Shown: piece by piece, positions 41,988-55,237 of the stretch
How the letters are laid out: each line of letters starts with the position of its first letter
Position numbering within the stretch: position 1 is the stretch's first letter
Origin: Gorsachius magnificus
Lineage: Eukaryota; Chordata; Aves; Pelecaniformes; Ardeidae
NCBI GenBank assembly: GCA_034008185.1
Contig: CM067082.1
Location: 4,324,984-4,388,983 of the forward strand
DNA: 64,000 nucleotides
Direction: 5' to 3'
Made by a program: the position numbers and the translations under genes
The notes under the pieces: model-generated
Told to the model about the DNA's origin: nothing
The model's input: only the letters and a program-made list of their open reading frames with translations
The model's database searches: none

Positions 41988-44900
41988 CATCTCTCAACTT
42001 TCTGCCTTTGAACGCTTGCAGCAGCTGGAGCAGTGGGCACATAGGGGGCGTGAGGGTGTTTTTTCTTTTGACAAGGATAAGAAGAAATTTGCTAATTAAA
42101 GGAAAAAAAAAACTTAAAAAAAACCAACCTGTTTGTCTTCCGCACGTCCTCTGGCCTTTGTTTCTCCCATCGCTGCCTGGTGGGGCCTGGGAGGTGACCC
42201 ATGGCCCCCCAGACTGATCCCTGGCACTAGGTCACAGCCAGCTAGCATCTGCTATCACCAGGGCTTATATATGGCCCAAGGGATGCTCCGGGTATCCTTT
42301 GGGCTCGCTGCTCCTCACCCCCTCAGCTGCAGAAGCTCGCAGATGTTGGGGCAAGGAGGGCTAGTCATCCAGCACCTTATGGTTTTAGGCTGCCCAACTT
42401 GTGATGCCTTCAGTGCCCTGTGTTGGGTATCTCCAAAGGTTTGTGTGCCTTCCAAAACACAGTATCCAGACACATTTGATTCAGAGGGTTCTTCTCTTGG
42501 GCTGTGGTGAGGAAGGCTGGTTAGACACTTTCAATACTTGCAGAAGGGTAGGGGATGGCTATGTGCCACCATGTGTGGAGGAGCTTGGAGCCATTTCCAG
42601 TGCTGCCAGTCCTCTCCTGATGGGAGCCAGCCCTGTTGCATGGCAAGAATGGCCATCCCATGGGATGGGCCGTGGTGCGGAACGAGGTAGAGACCCTCCA
42701 CACGTGGCCCCGGAGCTGTCATACCGCACATCTCGAGCCTGTCCAAGGCCCCGCATTGTGGGACAGCCCTTGGTCCCTTGAGTTTCTCCTGCCCTTTTCT
42801 AGGCTGTTGGTTCCTATGTCTTATGGGGAAGGTGGCAGTGATTGAATGGTCTGCATTGGTTGGGAAGGGTGAGAAATAGGGCTGATAAAAAGGCCTGATC
42901 CTGTATTGCAGCAGTGCCCTTGGGTGGGTCACTATCCTCTTCCTTCCCCGTTGTGTCCTCCTGCTGCTAAAATAGGAGCTGCTTCGTCCCCAGGGGCAGT
43001 AGGAGGCGGCTTGACATTGTGACGGGGACAGCCCCAATCCCTCTTAGCCAGGAGACATCATGGTCTCATGTGCTCCCTGGTCACAACAGGCTGTGCCGTG
43101 ACTTGCAAAGAGTTTAGGATAAAGCAGTGGGAACCATTGCTTTGCAGGCTTGGAGATGTTTCTGCCCTGCCAAGAGGAGGAGAAATGTTTTCCTCATGCA
43201 CGCTTGTGGGGGCATCGCATGGCAGATTGCCCAGGGCAAGCACTCCAGGGCTTCAGCCACGATGCTTTTGAGTTGGGGTCATGATGGGGACAGAGGGGCT
43301 TAAATTCAGCCTCCTTTGTACACGGGAACTCTTCTCCATACAGGGTTTGATGGTGGTGCTGAGCTCTGATGAGAGTACGCTCAAATCTCAGCTTGGTGGT
43401 CTTGTCTGGGGGGAACACAGGGCAGGGGACAGGCTTTGCAGTCCTCCTTTGCTTTATGTAGCATCGACCCAACCACCTTAAAAATAGAGAGCTTCTAGTG
43501 TAAGAGCAGTCCTTGACCTGGTATAATCCATGTGGCCAAATCCTGAGGACCTCTGGCTGGCAGAGCAACATCTTGATAGTCTTCAGTTTTGTGAAAAACC
43601 CTCAAAACCATGCTGCTTTAATTGTCCTCATTTTTTTTTTCTTTTTTCTTTTTTTGATGGATGTCTCCCCCCTGTCCTGGAATTTGCTGTCACCCCCCAT
43701 GTGCTGCTCCATGGACAGGACACCTCAGCAGCCCAGGAGCTGCCATCCTTGCATGGAGGGCTTGAAATCACTCCAAGGTTTCTCTGGGTTGGACTGCCAA
43801 ATATTTGGGATTTTTTTAAATGGACTTGGGCTCCTACCTCTGAGGTACCAGCTCCTTGAAGTTTCAGCCTAGAGAGGGCTACAGAAATGTAACAGGCTGG
43901 GGAAATTGAGAGGTATTCCAACTGGGTTTTGGGTTAGAAATCTCAAAGAAGAGCCCAGTTCCCTCACAAAAATCCTGGAACATTGGGGAAGAGGGAAAGT
44001 TGGAGCTCAGCAGATGCATAGCACCAGAGCGAGGCCTCAGTGGCCAAAGGCTCATGGTTTGGGCTGGTTTTGGGGTCTCTCCTTGTACACTAATCCTCAT
44101 TTCACCTTAGATTCCAAGATGTTGAAAGGAGAGCCTTAAAAATCTGACATATTTGCTGATTCTGTTATTGCTCCAGTTGTATCCATTGGGTCTTAGCAGA
44201 TCTCATAGGGAACAGACACCCCCATGGCTCTGGCTACAAACCAACCACCTTATCCTGACCTTTTTCTGCAGAAGCAAAGGCACAAACTGGGTTTTATACC
44301 TCCTCACCCCTATCCACCTCCCTTACCCCCTCCATGGAAACCCACCATCTTTCCGTAGTTTGCAGGGACAGGGCTCCAAACTGGTAGCAAGAGCTTTGGA
44401 GACCCAAGGGATGGCAAAGTAGAGATGCCCTAATCATCAAACCAAGAGCTTGTAGGCACTGTCCAGGAATCCATCGGCTGAACCTCACGTGGGGGAATAA
44501 ATCTGAGCAGGAATGCATCACTCTTGTGTCCTCTCACTGGTGGCATACGTGTGCCCTTATCTGCATTTTGGTTAAGAGGCTCAGGTGTCCCTTGTGTTCT
44601 CCGTGTTTGCCAGTTGGATGGAGCGCAGGGTGGGGTCAGCAGTGGGAAAGAAGGCAACGCAGCCATCACAAATGGCCGGCTCTTTATATGAGAAAGCTCT
44701 GGTGACATGTGTGTGAAGACTTCACATTTGTAAATTCATATGACAAGTCTTGCAGTAAGGCTGACACTGTGGCGCTTGGGCTGAGAGCTTTGGATGAGGA
44801 GGTTTATGAGTAACAGATTTCCCGAGGAAGCAGAGAGTCTTGCTCTGTCTACAAAAGAACCAGTCGTTTTCTTTCTTTTTTTTTTTTTTTTTTATTTTCA

Positions 44901-45548
44901 TTGCATTTGTTTGGGTTTTATTAGTCCCAGTGGGATAGCGCACAGGGAGATTCGTGACTTCCATGCAGTTTCCAGGGTCTTGTAGCTTATTTGCTTCCAG
45001 CAGGCTGGGTAGGTGCAGTTTGGCGGGTGGATTTGGGGGGGGTACCATCTGGTGAGAGAAAAACGTGGCTGGTTCCTTGGCGCAGCAGGGGGTCACGGGC
45101 CGACTGTGGTCCCACTCGCCGGCTCTGGCAGACGTTCCTGGGGAAGGGGGAATTTCGCCACGCTCGGTTTCCTTTTAGATGACGATCTCCCAGTGAACTC
45201 TCAACTTCCCTGCTGTTCCTTTCTGTGCAACAAAGAACTGCATATTTTCCTCTTTAACTCCATGGGCAATCGTAGTAATGTGTAGATTAAGCCCAGATGA
45301 CTTTTTTTTTTTTTTGGTCTGAGCCATAGCTAAATTATTATACCCAATGCTTTTTGTATCAGGCAGCATCACTTTGAATATGCAGATGAGGTATAGGATT
45401 TTGACACTTTATAACCTTTCTAAAAAGAAACTTGTCTGTTTACTTACGTTTTGTGTAAAAAGGAAAAAAAAAATGTATGCCTTTTAGTAATCACTTCTTT
45501 TTTTTTTTTGAGTTTTATGAAATTACGGTGGTTTCACTCCAGCAGCGA

Positions 45549-45554
45549 AATAAA
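45549..45554 (+). terminator. Likely distal poly(A) signal AATAAA
   Basis: A canonical AATAAA in GCGAAATAAAAAGCG is followed, about 20 bases later, by GU-rich CTGTTTTGTAC and TGTGTGCTGC, the normal arrangement for cleavage and polyadenylation. It sits at the end of the AT-rich region and is on the same strand as PTP4A3. Confidence 0.6.
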
Positions 45555-45575
45555 AAGCGTTCACTGTTTTGTACA

Positions 45576-48500
45576 TCCCTGTGTGCTGCAGTGCTGCTAA
45601 TGGGGGAGTTATCACGATGGGGGAGGCAAAGGCAGAGCTGAACTCTGGCCAAGGGAAGGTGGAGGACTCCACGGGAGGGCTGCCTGGGTCCTGCTGCCTC
45701 CCCTTGGCTGGAGACTTCAGCCCACTCCCATCCCATCCTAAATGTGTCCCAGCTACATTCCCCACCCAATTCCTGGGTTATTTTCCTCCTCTCATCCCAT
45801 TCCCCTTTTGTGGGAGTTCCCACAACAGACAATGGAGGTGGCTGGGGAAGGGTTGGACCTACTGCACTTAGATGATGGGCTGCAGCCAAATTAGATAAAG
45901 TAGAGCCCAGGGCAGAGAGAACCAATTTGCCCAGTGCCAAGGCAGGTTCAAGGGGTGCACCCAGGGCTCCAGGCATTCACATAAAGCCCTTTTCCCCATG
46001 GAATGCACTCTTATCCCATCCAGCGTAGTCACTTCATGGTCCCTCTCCAGCCCTTCCTTAGCAAAACATCATGCAGGTCTTCAGCAGTGATTGCCAGGCC
46101 AGGCAGCCCCCACTTCCAGCATCCCCCCAGCACAGCTACCATGGTCACAGCAGGGTCAGGAGCCAGCGCCTTGCCAGACAGAGTCCAACCATCACCACGG
46201 CATTTATTCCCAGTCCAAGCGAGGTCTTCCCTGGAGGAGGGTCAGGCAGCAGGGAGATCGCAGAGCTGGTCTGCAGCAGGACACTTGCCTTGGCTGAGTG
46301 AGCTGATTGCGTTGCTCACTTACCAAAGTGTGTCATGGTTCTTAAGTACCCACCTCATCATCAAATAATTGGCATAAGCAGAGCCCACACACCCTGATCC
46401 TGTGTCCAGCATGTCTTGGCTGATGCAGTTGGATAATAGATGTTGTAAGCCTCAGAGATGCCTTTTATCCAATGTGGAAAGACCTGACCCCATAGCAAGG
46501 CTATAGGGTGCTGTTGGACAAGCTGTCCAACCAAAAGGCCCAGTTGGGTACCCAAGAGGCCATGGCGTGCAAGAGCTTGACTGTCCGAAGCCATCTATGC
46601 AGTGGGCAGCCCTTGTACCACCAATACCTGGATCAACTGTGACCAGCTTCTCTGGGCTCTGGCATGAAGCAGCGATTGGAGGGACCAGCTCCTAAATGTG
46701 CATCATCTGCCAGCACAATCACACCTGCCAGGGCCACCTGCGTTAGGAAGCTCTTGTAGCTGGAGATGTGGTGGCTGCTGCTTCCTTCCTTGCTGCTTTT
46801 CCTACTATAGACCAGTTTAACAGCTAAATCTGCTGGGTGGAGAACAGCTGCTCAGTGACTGAGATGTTGGGGCAGCATCTCCCTGTTGAACAACACAAGA
46901 CACGTTGACCTCAGTTCACCCAGGAAAGCAGACCAGGTGGACTGGTCAGCACACCAGCAAGGAGGAGCCAGGTTGAATATTAGGGTAGACTTTCTGCTGG
47001 TGAAATGGACTTTTGGAGGGAGGCTGTGGTATTCAAGCCCTTGGAGGACTTCTAAGAACACGACAGATGTTTTGTCCCATCCAAGGTCAGGAGGGGAGGA
47101 CGACCTCTGTAATGTGATTTTTATCCCTAACCCCACTAATGCTTCGTGGTCAGCCGTGGTCCAGCCTAGTTCTTTCTTCTTCAGGCTCAGAACCAACTGA
47201 GCAAGTTAAAACAGTGGAGGCAACTGAGCTAGTCAGGACATGGGACACTGAGAGACATGGCAGGTATCTCGGCATTTCTGCAGTAACTGGCATATATTAT
47301 CTATGGGAAAATATCTTCCCTTGCCTGGGAGATGGGGAAGGCTGAGGTGACCTGGACTCAATGTTTTCTGCAGGAAGGGCCTGCTAGGAAACAAGATCTG
47401 GTTTGAAAGATGTGAGATGGGTTTTACTTACCCACTCTTGCCATTCAGTTCCAACTCCAAACCCCTCAGTATTGCCCTGTAGGTGGGACTCCCGGAGGAA
47501 CCAGGCACTACAATGTACCAGCCAGGCTGCTGAAGAGGTGGGCTCTTGGGAACTACCACAGCTCGACAGAGCAGCAGATCTGGGGGAGCTTTTGACCCTC
47601 TCCAGTGAGCGTTGTCCATAGTAAAGCTCTTCCCAGGGAAAACATTCAACCAGCTCAGCCCCATGTTAGGGCAGGGGGCCACGGGCCAGTGGGTTGCTGC
47701 ATGGGAAGCTGCTGTAAGGCGGGCACTGATGTTACAGCTTCAAATTCAGGAGTGTGATCCGGTTTTGTTACACTTCCACTGCCAGACTGATGGTTCAGTG
47801 TTAGTCTCCATAATTAAACTATTTGCAACAGGGCTTGTAAGACCTATCTCTCTACCCCAAGAATTTCAATCCAATGACTGATTTAACCCTGCAGAGCATG
47901 AGAGCTCCCAACAACATGGTGTTCCTACAAGACTAATGAAAACAGCAGATAAAGGAAAGACCTAAGTGGTATGTCCAGTAGAGCATGGCCTAACCTTGGT
48001 TAGATACCCAAGAGGCAACCCAGCGGAGGCATTACACACACCCCACCCATTGGAGGTCTGCTCAGTGCTTCACCGCTGGCAGAGACCACCCATTGGACTC
48101 AAAAACAGGCTTTGCTCGCTAAACCAGTTGGGTTTTTAACTCTGTCCCCCATGACCAAGGCAGGAAGGCAAAGGCCGAGGAGCTTGCATGAACAAGCTGG
48201 TAAGCAACGAAAGCTGACACTAATTGTGTGAGCTCTCGAGTAATTACAAGGGGTTGGGTGGGGTAAGTGGGAAATGGGGAAGGGAACTCCCCTTGTGCTG
48301 CTGTGGGCTCAGGAAGGCTTTTTGTCAAGATGCTGGCTTGGAAGAGGGTAGGGCTGCAGGTCAGAGGACAGTGGGGTGGCATGGCCAAAGCTGTCCTTGG
48401 TTCGCCCCAGTACTCCCCAAGTGCTCTGCAAGGCAGATCCTTATCTCCTCAGGTGCTCTGAACCACCAAGTTGCAAGGGGCACTGCCTCCAAGGTTGTGC

Positions 48501-51041
48501 AATAAGCAACTGGGCCTTCAATCAGCCTAATTGCTGCCTCGCCTCCCAACCAAGAGGGCCAGGGGGACTTCTGAACGCTTGCGTGTGTGCTGGAGAAACA
48601 CCCGCCCATGCTCCTGCCCGTACACGCTGTCTCCTACCTGCCTGCATTCCTCCTCACCCTCCGTCACCTAAAAACATGCACCCCTTTGCAGACCAGACCC
48701 CAACTCTCTGTGCTAGGCTGTTGCTACTCCACGCATGGGTTCCTGCCCTCCTGAAGAATGGGGGAGCCCATCAAGTTGGGGTTGTCTGGAAAGGTCTGAA
48801 TTGGCCACTCACAGGTCCTGGGATCTCTTCCCAACTTTTGCCATGGTCTGCAGTGCCTTAGCCCCTTCCCAGCAGAGGGTACCCCCAGGGTACCTACAAG
48901 CCCCATCACAGCCACGTATTCCAGTGCCTTCAGTCTTGCCAACATCAAAATTAGTGATTTTGACCACTCAAGGTGGGTGTCCACAGTGTAGACTCATCCC
49001 TGACTCCATTTTCAGTCAACAGAGATCAAGTGAAGTCGATACTGGAGACTCAGGAGGGATCAATCTCATACTGGCATGGACACTTCTTTCAGAGCTCCAC
49101 AACTGCAGAGGGTTCACAGACACCCAGCTCACACAGAGATACCCACGCTGGAGACACCCAAAGCCTTGGATGATATGACCCATGGCTCAGAGCTCACCCT
49201 GTCAATGTTACTAACCCACCTCCGAAAGTCAGGTCTCTGCAGAGCCACCGAGGCAAGGGTTGCAGGGTCTGCAGTAAAGTCTAGACCAGGCATGGTCTAG
49301 GCTCATGAGACTGGATAAAAAATGTTCTGTGAGGGCTGCCTTGTTCCCTGTTTGCTACATGCTGAGCCATGAGGAAACCTTTCCTTGCTTATTTTGGACC
49401 GCTGCCGGCTGTCACAGCCAACACTGGCTCTTCTTGGGCACAGCACAGCTCCTGTCAACCTGCTTGGGATGAGCTCTTTTGCAACATCTCCACCTGAGGA
49501 CATCGGGCTGCCTGAAAGGGGTCTTCCAGCTTCCCTCTGTGCCCAGGGAGTCCTGCACCATCAGGGAGAGGCTGTGCAGCAACAGGAGGCTGCAGGGATG
49601 AAGGTCTCACTTTTTCCCAGGACCTGGGGGACCCTGTGAGCCTGGGCACAAGGCACTGGAGGGTGGGAGGTGCTGCCCTGCTTGCATTGTGGCACCTGGA
49701 AACTCCCATGCTCATAGGTATGAAAATGTAGGGCAGAGCTTGGGCTGGGAAGAAAATGTAAATGTTCACAACAAATGTAGCTGAAAAGTCAAGTGGGGAA
49801 TTAGGCTGGGCTTGTCCAAGGTACAGTAATGCGGATCACCTGGGGGTGGGTTTTGCCCTGGGAGCTCCCCCTTGCAAACAGAACAAGGAGGGGAAGGAGA
49901 AACTTTCTGCCCGGACTTACTGGACCTCCACCACGGTTCAGAAAGGGGGTTCTGCAAATCACTGCTCCATTCCGTGACTGCAGCAAGGAGCTGTGCTGCC
50001 CTACCTGAGCTGCTCACTGGGCAGGACCTCGGGCCAGAATTTGTTTTAACCGTTGAAGAGAGCAAAATATTTGAGTGGCAGGAGGGGAAGAGGCTTGCAC
50101 AGAGCCTGGAAAGGGCTGAGTCACTTGGCTGTCGGCGTCAGCCACCGAGGAGAAAAACGCGGCTGCCAAACAGCCTCCTGGAGCTTTGTCAGTGCATCCT
50201 TAAAAAAAAGAAAGAAAAAGGAAAAAAAACCTCCTAACCCATGGCCTCTCCCACATCCCTCCAGCGAGCTATGCATGCTGCACGCAGCCAGGGAGTTCCT
50301 GCAAAAGCGGTGGCTGTGGAAAATGCCCTTCCCTGGCTGCAGGTGCTGGTTTCTGTTGCAACATCTCCCTTGGGGCTCGCAGAGCAGGGGAGGCTGCGCG
50401 TCTCTCGCACAGCAACCAGGCAGCCTCCAGGGACGTGTCATGGCCAAGCCGGCGTTCGGTCCAAGCGAGCGGGGGAGGAGATGATTAGAGACCTGGCGGC
50501 TCGGTGCTGGGAGAAGCACGACGCAAGAGCTGCCTCCGCCTGGCGGAGATAACCGTGAGGCTGGCAGCGCTGCTGGCTTCAGCTGGGGACTGACTCACCT
50601 AGGCCAGGGCATCTCGTCTGAATATCAGGTGGAGAAAGGGAGAAGCAATGCATTTAAATGAGCTTTGGTCTATAAGGCAAACAACACCGGCTTGTTTTGC
50701 AGCGCTCAGGCAGCCGTGGGTGACAGAAGAGGATGGCCGGACGGGTTTCGGGGTGCCCGGTTCAAGGCACACGTTTTCGGTGGGTGGATGCTCAGTGCTC
50801 AAAACAAGGGCTGTGATAAAGGGCTGTCATGAAAACTCACCTGGTGCTACCAAATACCAGGGCCAAATGTCTTGAGGCTCTTTCTGGGTTGCAAATCTGC
50901 TAGGTTGAGGGAGACAACAGAGCTCGATAGTGCAGAGACATGTCTCTCTGTAACTACCCCGGCCGTAGCCAAGTGACATACCTGGGTAGCAAAGTTGAGT
51001 CCTTCTGGTTGCAGCTCCTCAACCTGTTGTATCTGCAGTCT
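45576..51041. other. Intergenic DNA downstream of PTP4A3, nothing recognised
   Basis: About 5.5 kb with no recognised gene, RNA or repeat other than a short A-rich stretch at 50,201-50,228. Frames reach up to 161 codons but carry no motif and overlap each other on both strands. Confidence 0.5.
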
Positions 51042-51162
51042 CCATCCTGGGAGGGTTTCAGTATAAAGTCATGAGCAAGGCTGACCGCCATAGCTAATGC
51101 TGCTTTGAGCAGGAGATGACCCGAGGTCCCTTCCAGTCTGAATTATTCTACGATGATCCCAG
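51042..51162 (+). mobile_element. Old CR1 LINE 3' tail (sense on +)
   Basis: A worn match to a CR1 end: CTCCATCCTGGGAGGGTTTC, ...TGCTTTGAGCAGGAGATGAC, GAGGTCCCTTCCAGTCTGAA, then ATTATTCTACGATGATC. It is diverged enough to be clearly older than the neighbouring copies. Confidence 0.7.
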
Positions 51163-51340
51163 AGAAGAAAAGAATATCTTATAGCTCATAGGGTGTGAAA
51201 CTGGGCCTCTGGAAGAGACTCCAGAGAGATACTCTCCTGGGGGCATGCACCGCCTTAGAATCATAGAATGTTTTGGGTTGGAAGGGACCCCTAGAGGTCA
51301 TCTAGTCCAACCCCCCTGCAGGGAGCAGGGACACCACTAA

Positions 51341-54047
51341 CTAGATCAGGTTGCTCAGAGCCCCATCCAACCTGTTCTTGAATGTTCCCAGGGATGGGGC
51401 CTCCACTACCTCTCTGGGCAACCCATTCCAGTGATTCACCACTCTCATTGTAAAGAATTTCTTCCTTATATCCAGTCCAAACCTACCCTGGTTTAGTTTA
51501 AAACCATTACCCCTTGTCCTGACACAGCTGGCCCTACTAAAAAGATTATCCCTGTCTTTCCTATAGGCCCCCTTTAAGTACTGAAAGGCCACAGTCAGGT
51601 CTCCCTGCAGCCTTCTCTTCTCCAGGATGAACAACCCCAACTCCCTCAGCCTGTCCTCATAAGAGAGGTGCTCCAGCACTCAGATCATTTTTCTGTCCTC
51701 CTCTAGACCCGCTCCAACAGTTCCATGTCCTTCTTGTGCTGAGGGCTCCAGAGCTGGACACAGTACTCCAGGTGAGGTCTCACCAGAGCAGAGCAGAGGG
51801 GCAGAATCACCTCCCTCGACCTGCTGGCCATGCTTCTCCTGATGCAGCCCAGAATACGGTTGGCCTTCTGGGCCGCCAGCACACATTGCCAGCTCATGTC
51901 CAGATTTTCATCCATCAGCACCCCCAAGTCCCTCTCGGCAGGGCTGCTCTTGATCCTTTCTTCCCCCAGCCTGTATTGATACCAGGGGTTACCCCGACCC
52001 AGGTGCAGGACCTTGCACTTGGCCTTGTTGAACCTCATGAGGTTCACACAGGCCCACCTCTCCAGCCTGTCCAGGTCTCTCTGGATGACATCCCGTCCTT
52101 CTGGAGCGTCAACCGCACCACTCAGTTTGGTGTCATCCGCAAACTTGCTGATCGTGCACTCGATCTCGCTGTCTAAGTCATTGATGAATATATTAAACAG
52201 CACCGGTCCCAGTACAGACCCCTGAGGGACACCACTCGTCACCGGTCTCCATCTGGACATCGAGCCATTGACCACTACCCTCTGGATGCGGCCATCCAGC
52301 CAGTTCCTTATCCACCGAACAGTCCACCCATCAAATCCATAGCTCTCCAATTTAGAGAGAAGGATGTTGTGGGGGACTGTGTCAAAGGCTTTGCAGAAGT
52401 CCAGATAGATGACGTCCGTTGGTTTTCCCTTGTCCACTGTTGTTGTCACACCATCATAGAAAGTCACTAGGTTCGTCAGGCAGGACTTGCCCTTGGTGAA
52501 GCCATGCTGGATATCTCAAATCACCTCCCTGGCCTCCATGTGCATTAGCATAGCTTCTAGGAGGATCTGCTCCATGATCTTCCCAGGCACAGAGGTGAGG
52601 CTGACAGGTCGGTAGTTCCCAGGGTCCTCCTTTCTACCCTTTTTGAAAATGGGCACAATGTTTCCCTTCTTCCAGTCACCAGGGACTTCACCTGACTGCC
52701 ATGAGTTTTCAAATATCATGGAGAGCGGCTTGGCGACTACATCAGCCAATTCCCTCAGGACTCTGGGATGTATCTCATCAGGTCCCATGGACTTATGTGC
52801 GTTCAGGTTCCTCAGGTGGTCACAAACCTGATCTTCTCTTATAGCAGGAGGGGTTTTACCCTCCCGGTCCCCCTCATGCCATCCATCAACTCGGGAGGGG
52901 TTAGGAGAGAGGTTGCCAGTGAAGACTGAGGCAAAAAAGGTGTTGAGTACCTCAGCCTTCTCCTCATCTGCTGTTACCAGCTTGCCAGTCTCGCTCATCA
53001 GCGGGGGTACGCTTTCTTTAACCATCCTTTTCCAGCTGATATACCTGTAGTAACTCTTGCCAAGTTTAGCTCCAGCTGAGCCTTGGCCTTCCTGACCCCA
53101 TCCCTACACAACTGGGCAGCGTCCCTATACTCTTCCCTGCTTCCACTGCCTGTGCAGTTCTCTCTTCCTCCTTAGAGTGACCAGCATCTCTTGTCTCAGC
53201 CATGCCGGTCTCTTCCCTTCTTTGCCCAATTTCTTACACCTAGGGATCGAGAGCTCTTGCGCGCTGTGGATCACTTTGTTAAAGATCTGCCAGCTCTGTT
53301 CTGTTCCCCTGTCTCTGAGGACCATTTCTCAGGGAGTCCTTCTGACTATCTCCTTGAAGAGCTGGAATTTTGCTTTCCTAAAATTCAGGGTCCTGACTAT
53401 ACTCTTTGTTATTCCCATTTCCCTCAGGATCATGAGCTCCACCAGCACATGGTCACTGCAGCTCAGGCTGCCTCCGATCTTGATGTCTCCGACGAGCTCA
53501 CTTGCATTTGTGACCATGAGGTCCAGTATCACATCCCCTTGGGTAGGGGTGTCTATTACCTGGCTTAAGAAGTTGTCCTCAATGCATTCTAGGAACCTGC
53601 TGGATTGCCTACAGCTTGCCGTGTTGGCTTTCCAGCAGATGTCGGGGTGGTTGAAGTTCCCCAGTAGGACAAGAGCCTGCGAGCATGAAGCCTCCCGGAG
53701 TTGGAGGAAGAATGCTTCATCAGTCGGCTCCTCTTGATCTGGCGGCCTGTAGTGGACACCAGCCACCAGGTTCCCTTTGTTGCTTCTCTCTCTGACTCTT
53801 ACCCATAAGCTTTCAACCTGCTCATGGCTATTCTTCAGGGTCAGCTCTTCACGCTGTAATGATTTCTTGATGTAAAGGGCAACGCCTCCGCCCCTCCTTC
53901 CTCGCCTGTCCCTTCTGAACAGCCTGTAGCCATCAACAGCCATCAATTCCAGTCGTGGGATTCATCCCACCAAGTTTCTGTAATGGCGATCAGGTCGTAG
54001 CTTTCTGGCAGCACAATAGCTTCCAACTCCTCTTGTTTGTTTCCCAT
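51341..54047 (-). pseudogene. CR1 ORF2 remnant: endonuclease plus reverse transcriptase
   Basis: It starts at ATG 54,045-54,047 with MGNKQEELEAIVL and AITETWWDE (endonuclease N-terminus). A frameshift near 53,950 follows. The main frame then carries the rest of the endonuclease (RPPDQEE, LLGNFNHPDICW, CSDHVLVEL). The reverse transcriptase follows with [39 protein letters not shown] and catalytic FADD at 52,132-52,143. In-frame stops lie at 53,329-53,331, 53,125-53,127 and 52,516-52,518, with a further frameshift near 51,690 before the C-terminal 112 codons. The endonuclease GDFN motif has become GNFN, a change in a catalytic aspartate. In life it would nick target DNA and copy the RNA in place. 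Confidence 0.95.
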
Positions 54048-54307
54048 GCTGATTCGTTTTTATAGAGGCATCTCATCTGAGCTGTCGGCCTCATTACCTT
54101 GTTAGCAGAACACCCCTTTGAGGTGTTTCACAGGCTTTTCCTTGTTGGTTCACCTCCGCCAGACTTCAAGTTCGCTGCAGCATCCCTGGGCACACCGCTG
54201 AGCAATGGGTTGAAGGCTTATACTAGACCCCTGTCCCTCTAACCATTGCGTATCATCCCCTAGCCTGTCACTGGCAAGCCCAATAGGTTCCCCTTCCCCC
54301 TTCACAT

Positions 54308-55237
54308 CTAGTTTAAAGCCCTGTCAATGAGCCCTGCAAGCTCCTGGGCAAAGACGCTCTTCCCCCTTTGAGAAAGCTGGCTCCCATTTGACGCCAGCAA
54401 GCCTGGTGCCGTGTAGGCCATCCCATGGTCAAAGAATCCAAAGTTGTGGTGGTGACACCAGTCACGGAGCCACGTATTAATGGATTGAGTCCACCTGTAT
54501 CGCCCAATGTCTCTGCCCCTCTGCCCACCACTGGAAGGAGCGAGGAAAAAATAACCTGTGCTCCAGATTCCTTTACTAACAATCCCAAGGCTTTGAATTA
54601 TTTTGTAATCACCCTCTGGCTACTTACTGCAACTTCATCAGCACCCACATGGAAGAGCAGCAAGGGATAGTAGTCCGAGGGTAGGACCAGGCTAGGAAGT
54701 TTCCTAGTAACGTCTCTAACACGGGTTCCCAGGAGACAACAGACTTCCCTAAGAGGAGGGTCTGCCCGGCATATCGGATCCTCTGTTCCCCTCAGTTGCG
54801 AGTCTCCAATTATTACACGTCTCTTCCTCCTTGTGGATGCAGTAGTAATACAAGAGGGAGGTCTTTCTGATCTTCGTGCCTCCTCCGATGTGGATGGGTC
54901 AACACCTACCCCATCCACTGCCTTGTCTTCCACCTCTAGAGCCTCATACCTATTATGCAGAGGCACCTGGGGAGATCCAGTGGGCAAGGAAAGGGTTCAC
55001 CTCTTGCCCCGATTGTGGACCTAGTTTCCACTCACTGCTTTCCTTTGAGGGCCTTCCTTCATCCTGACGGGGGGAGGATATTACTTCCCTTTGATCCCAG
55101 GCCTTTTTTGGTGGCTGTTCCTTCGTAGATCTCTGGGAGGTCAGGGCGCGGCTCCACCAGTCTATCTCCTGCTCCGCCTCCCCGATGCTCCATAGCCTGT
55201 CTACCTCTTCTCTTAGCTCTGCCACCAGGCAGAGCAG
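54308..55237 (-). pseudogene. CR1 ORF1 remnant with esterase-like domain
   Basis: It reads, in broken frames, from AELREEVDRLWSI at 55,225 through RRVIIGDSQLRGTE (a GDS block of SGNH-type esterases) and YYPLLLFHVGADE. It then continues to HHNFGFFDHGMAYTAPG, LSQRGKSVFAQEL, and ends DRALN stop at 54,308-54,310. The block that normally holds the catalytic Asp/His before LSQRGK reads NGSQ here, so the catalytic residues appear lost. CR1-family ORF1 proteins with such esterase domains are known. At least two frameshifts separate the pieces. Confidence 0.88.

Larger units (their letters stand above)
40843..45575 (+). other. PTP4A3: Presumed PTP4A3 3' UTR
   Basis: The DNA after the stop is GC-rich at first and becomes AT-rich from about 44,870, with T runs at 44,879, 45,302 and 45,498. 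It ends at a well-formed poly(A) site at 45,549. No other gene, splice-flanked exon or LINE appears in this interval, so it can be read as one long 3' UTR of about 4.7 kb. A stretch near 45,333 (CTAAATTATTATACCC) resembles, from memory, the last part of the mammalian PTP4A3 3' UTR; this was not aligned. A shorter form using ATTAAA at 41,982 is also possible. Confidence 0.45.
51258..55237 (-). mobile_element. Near-full-length CR1 LINE (sense on -)
   Basis: About 3,980 bases: a 3' terminal repeat at 51,258, the 3' UTR, ORF2 (51,341-54,047) and most of ORF1 (54,308-55,237). It is truncated in the N-terminal half of ORF1, where it abuts the 3' end of another CR1 at 55,238. Both ORFs carry lesions (separate entries), so it is not autonomous. 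The 3' end is nearly the same as 9,801-10,551 and 28,994-29,432, pointing to one relatively young subfamily. Confidence 0.97.

Noticed and set aside
41345..42040. 231-codon minus-strand frame downstream of PTP4A3
   Set aside because: It has no motif, and three plus-strand frames overlap it. It lies in the presumed 3' UTR and has no splice or promoter signals.
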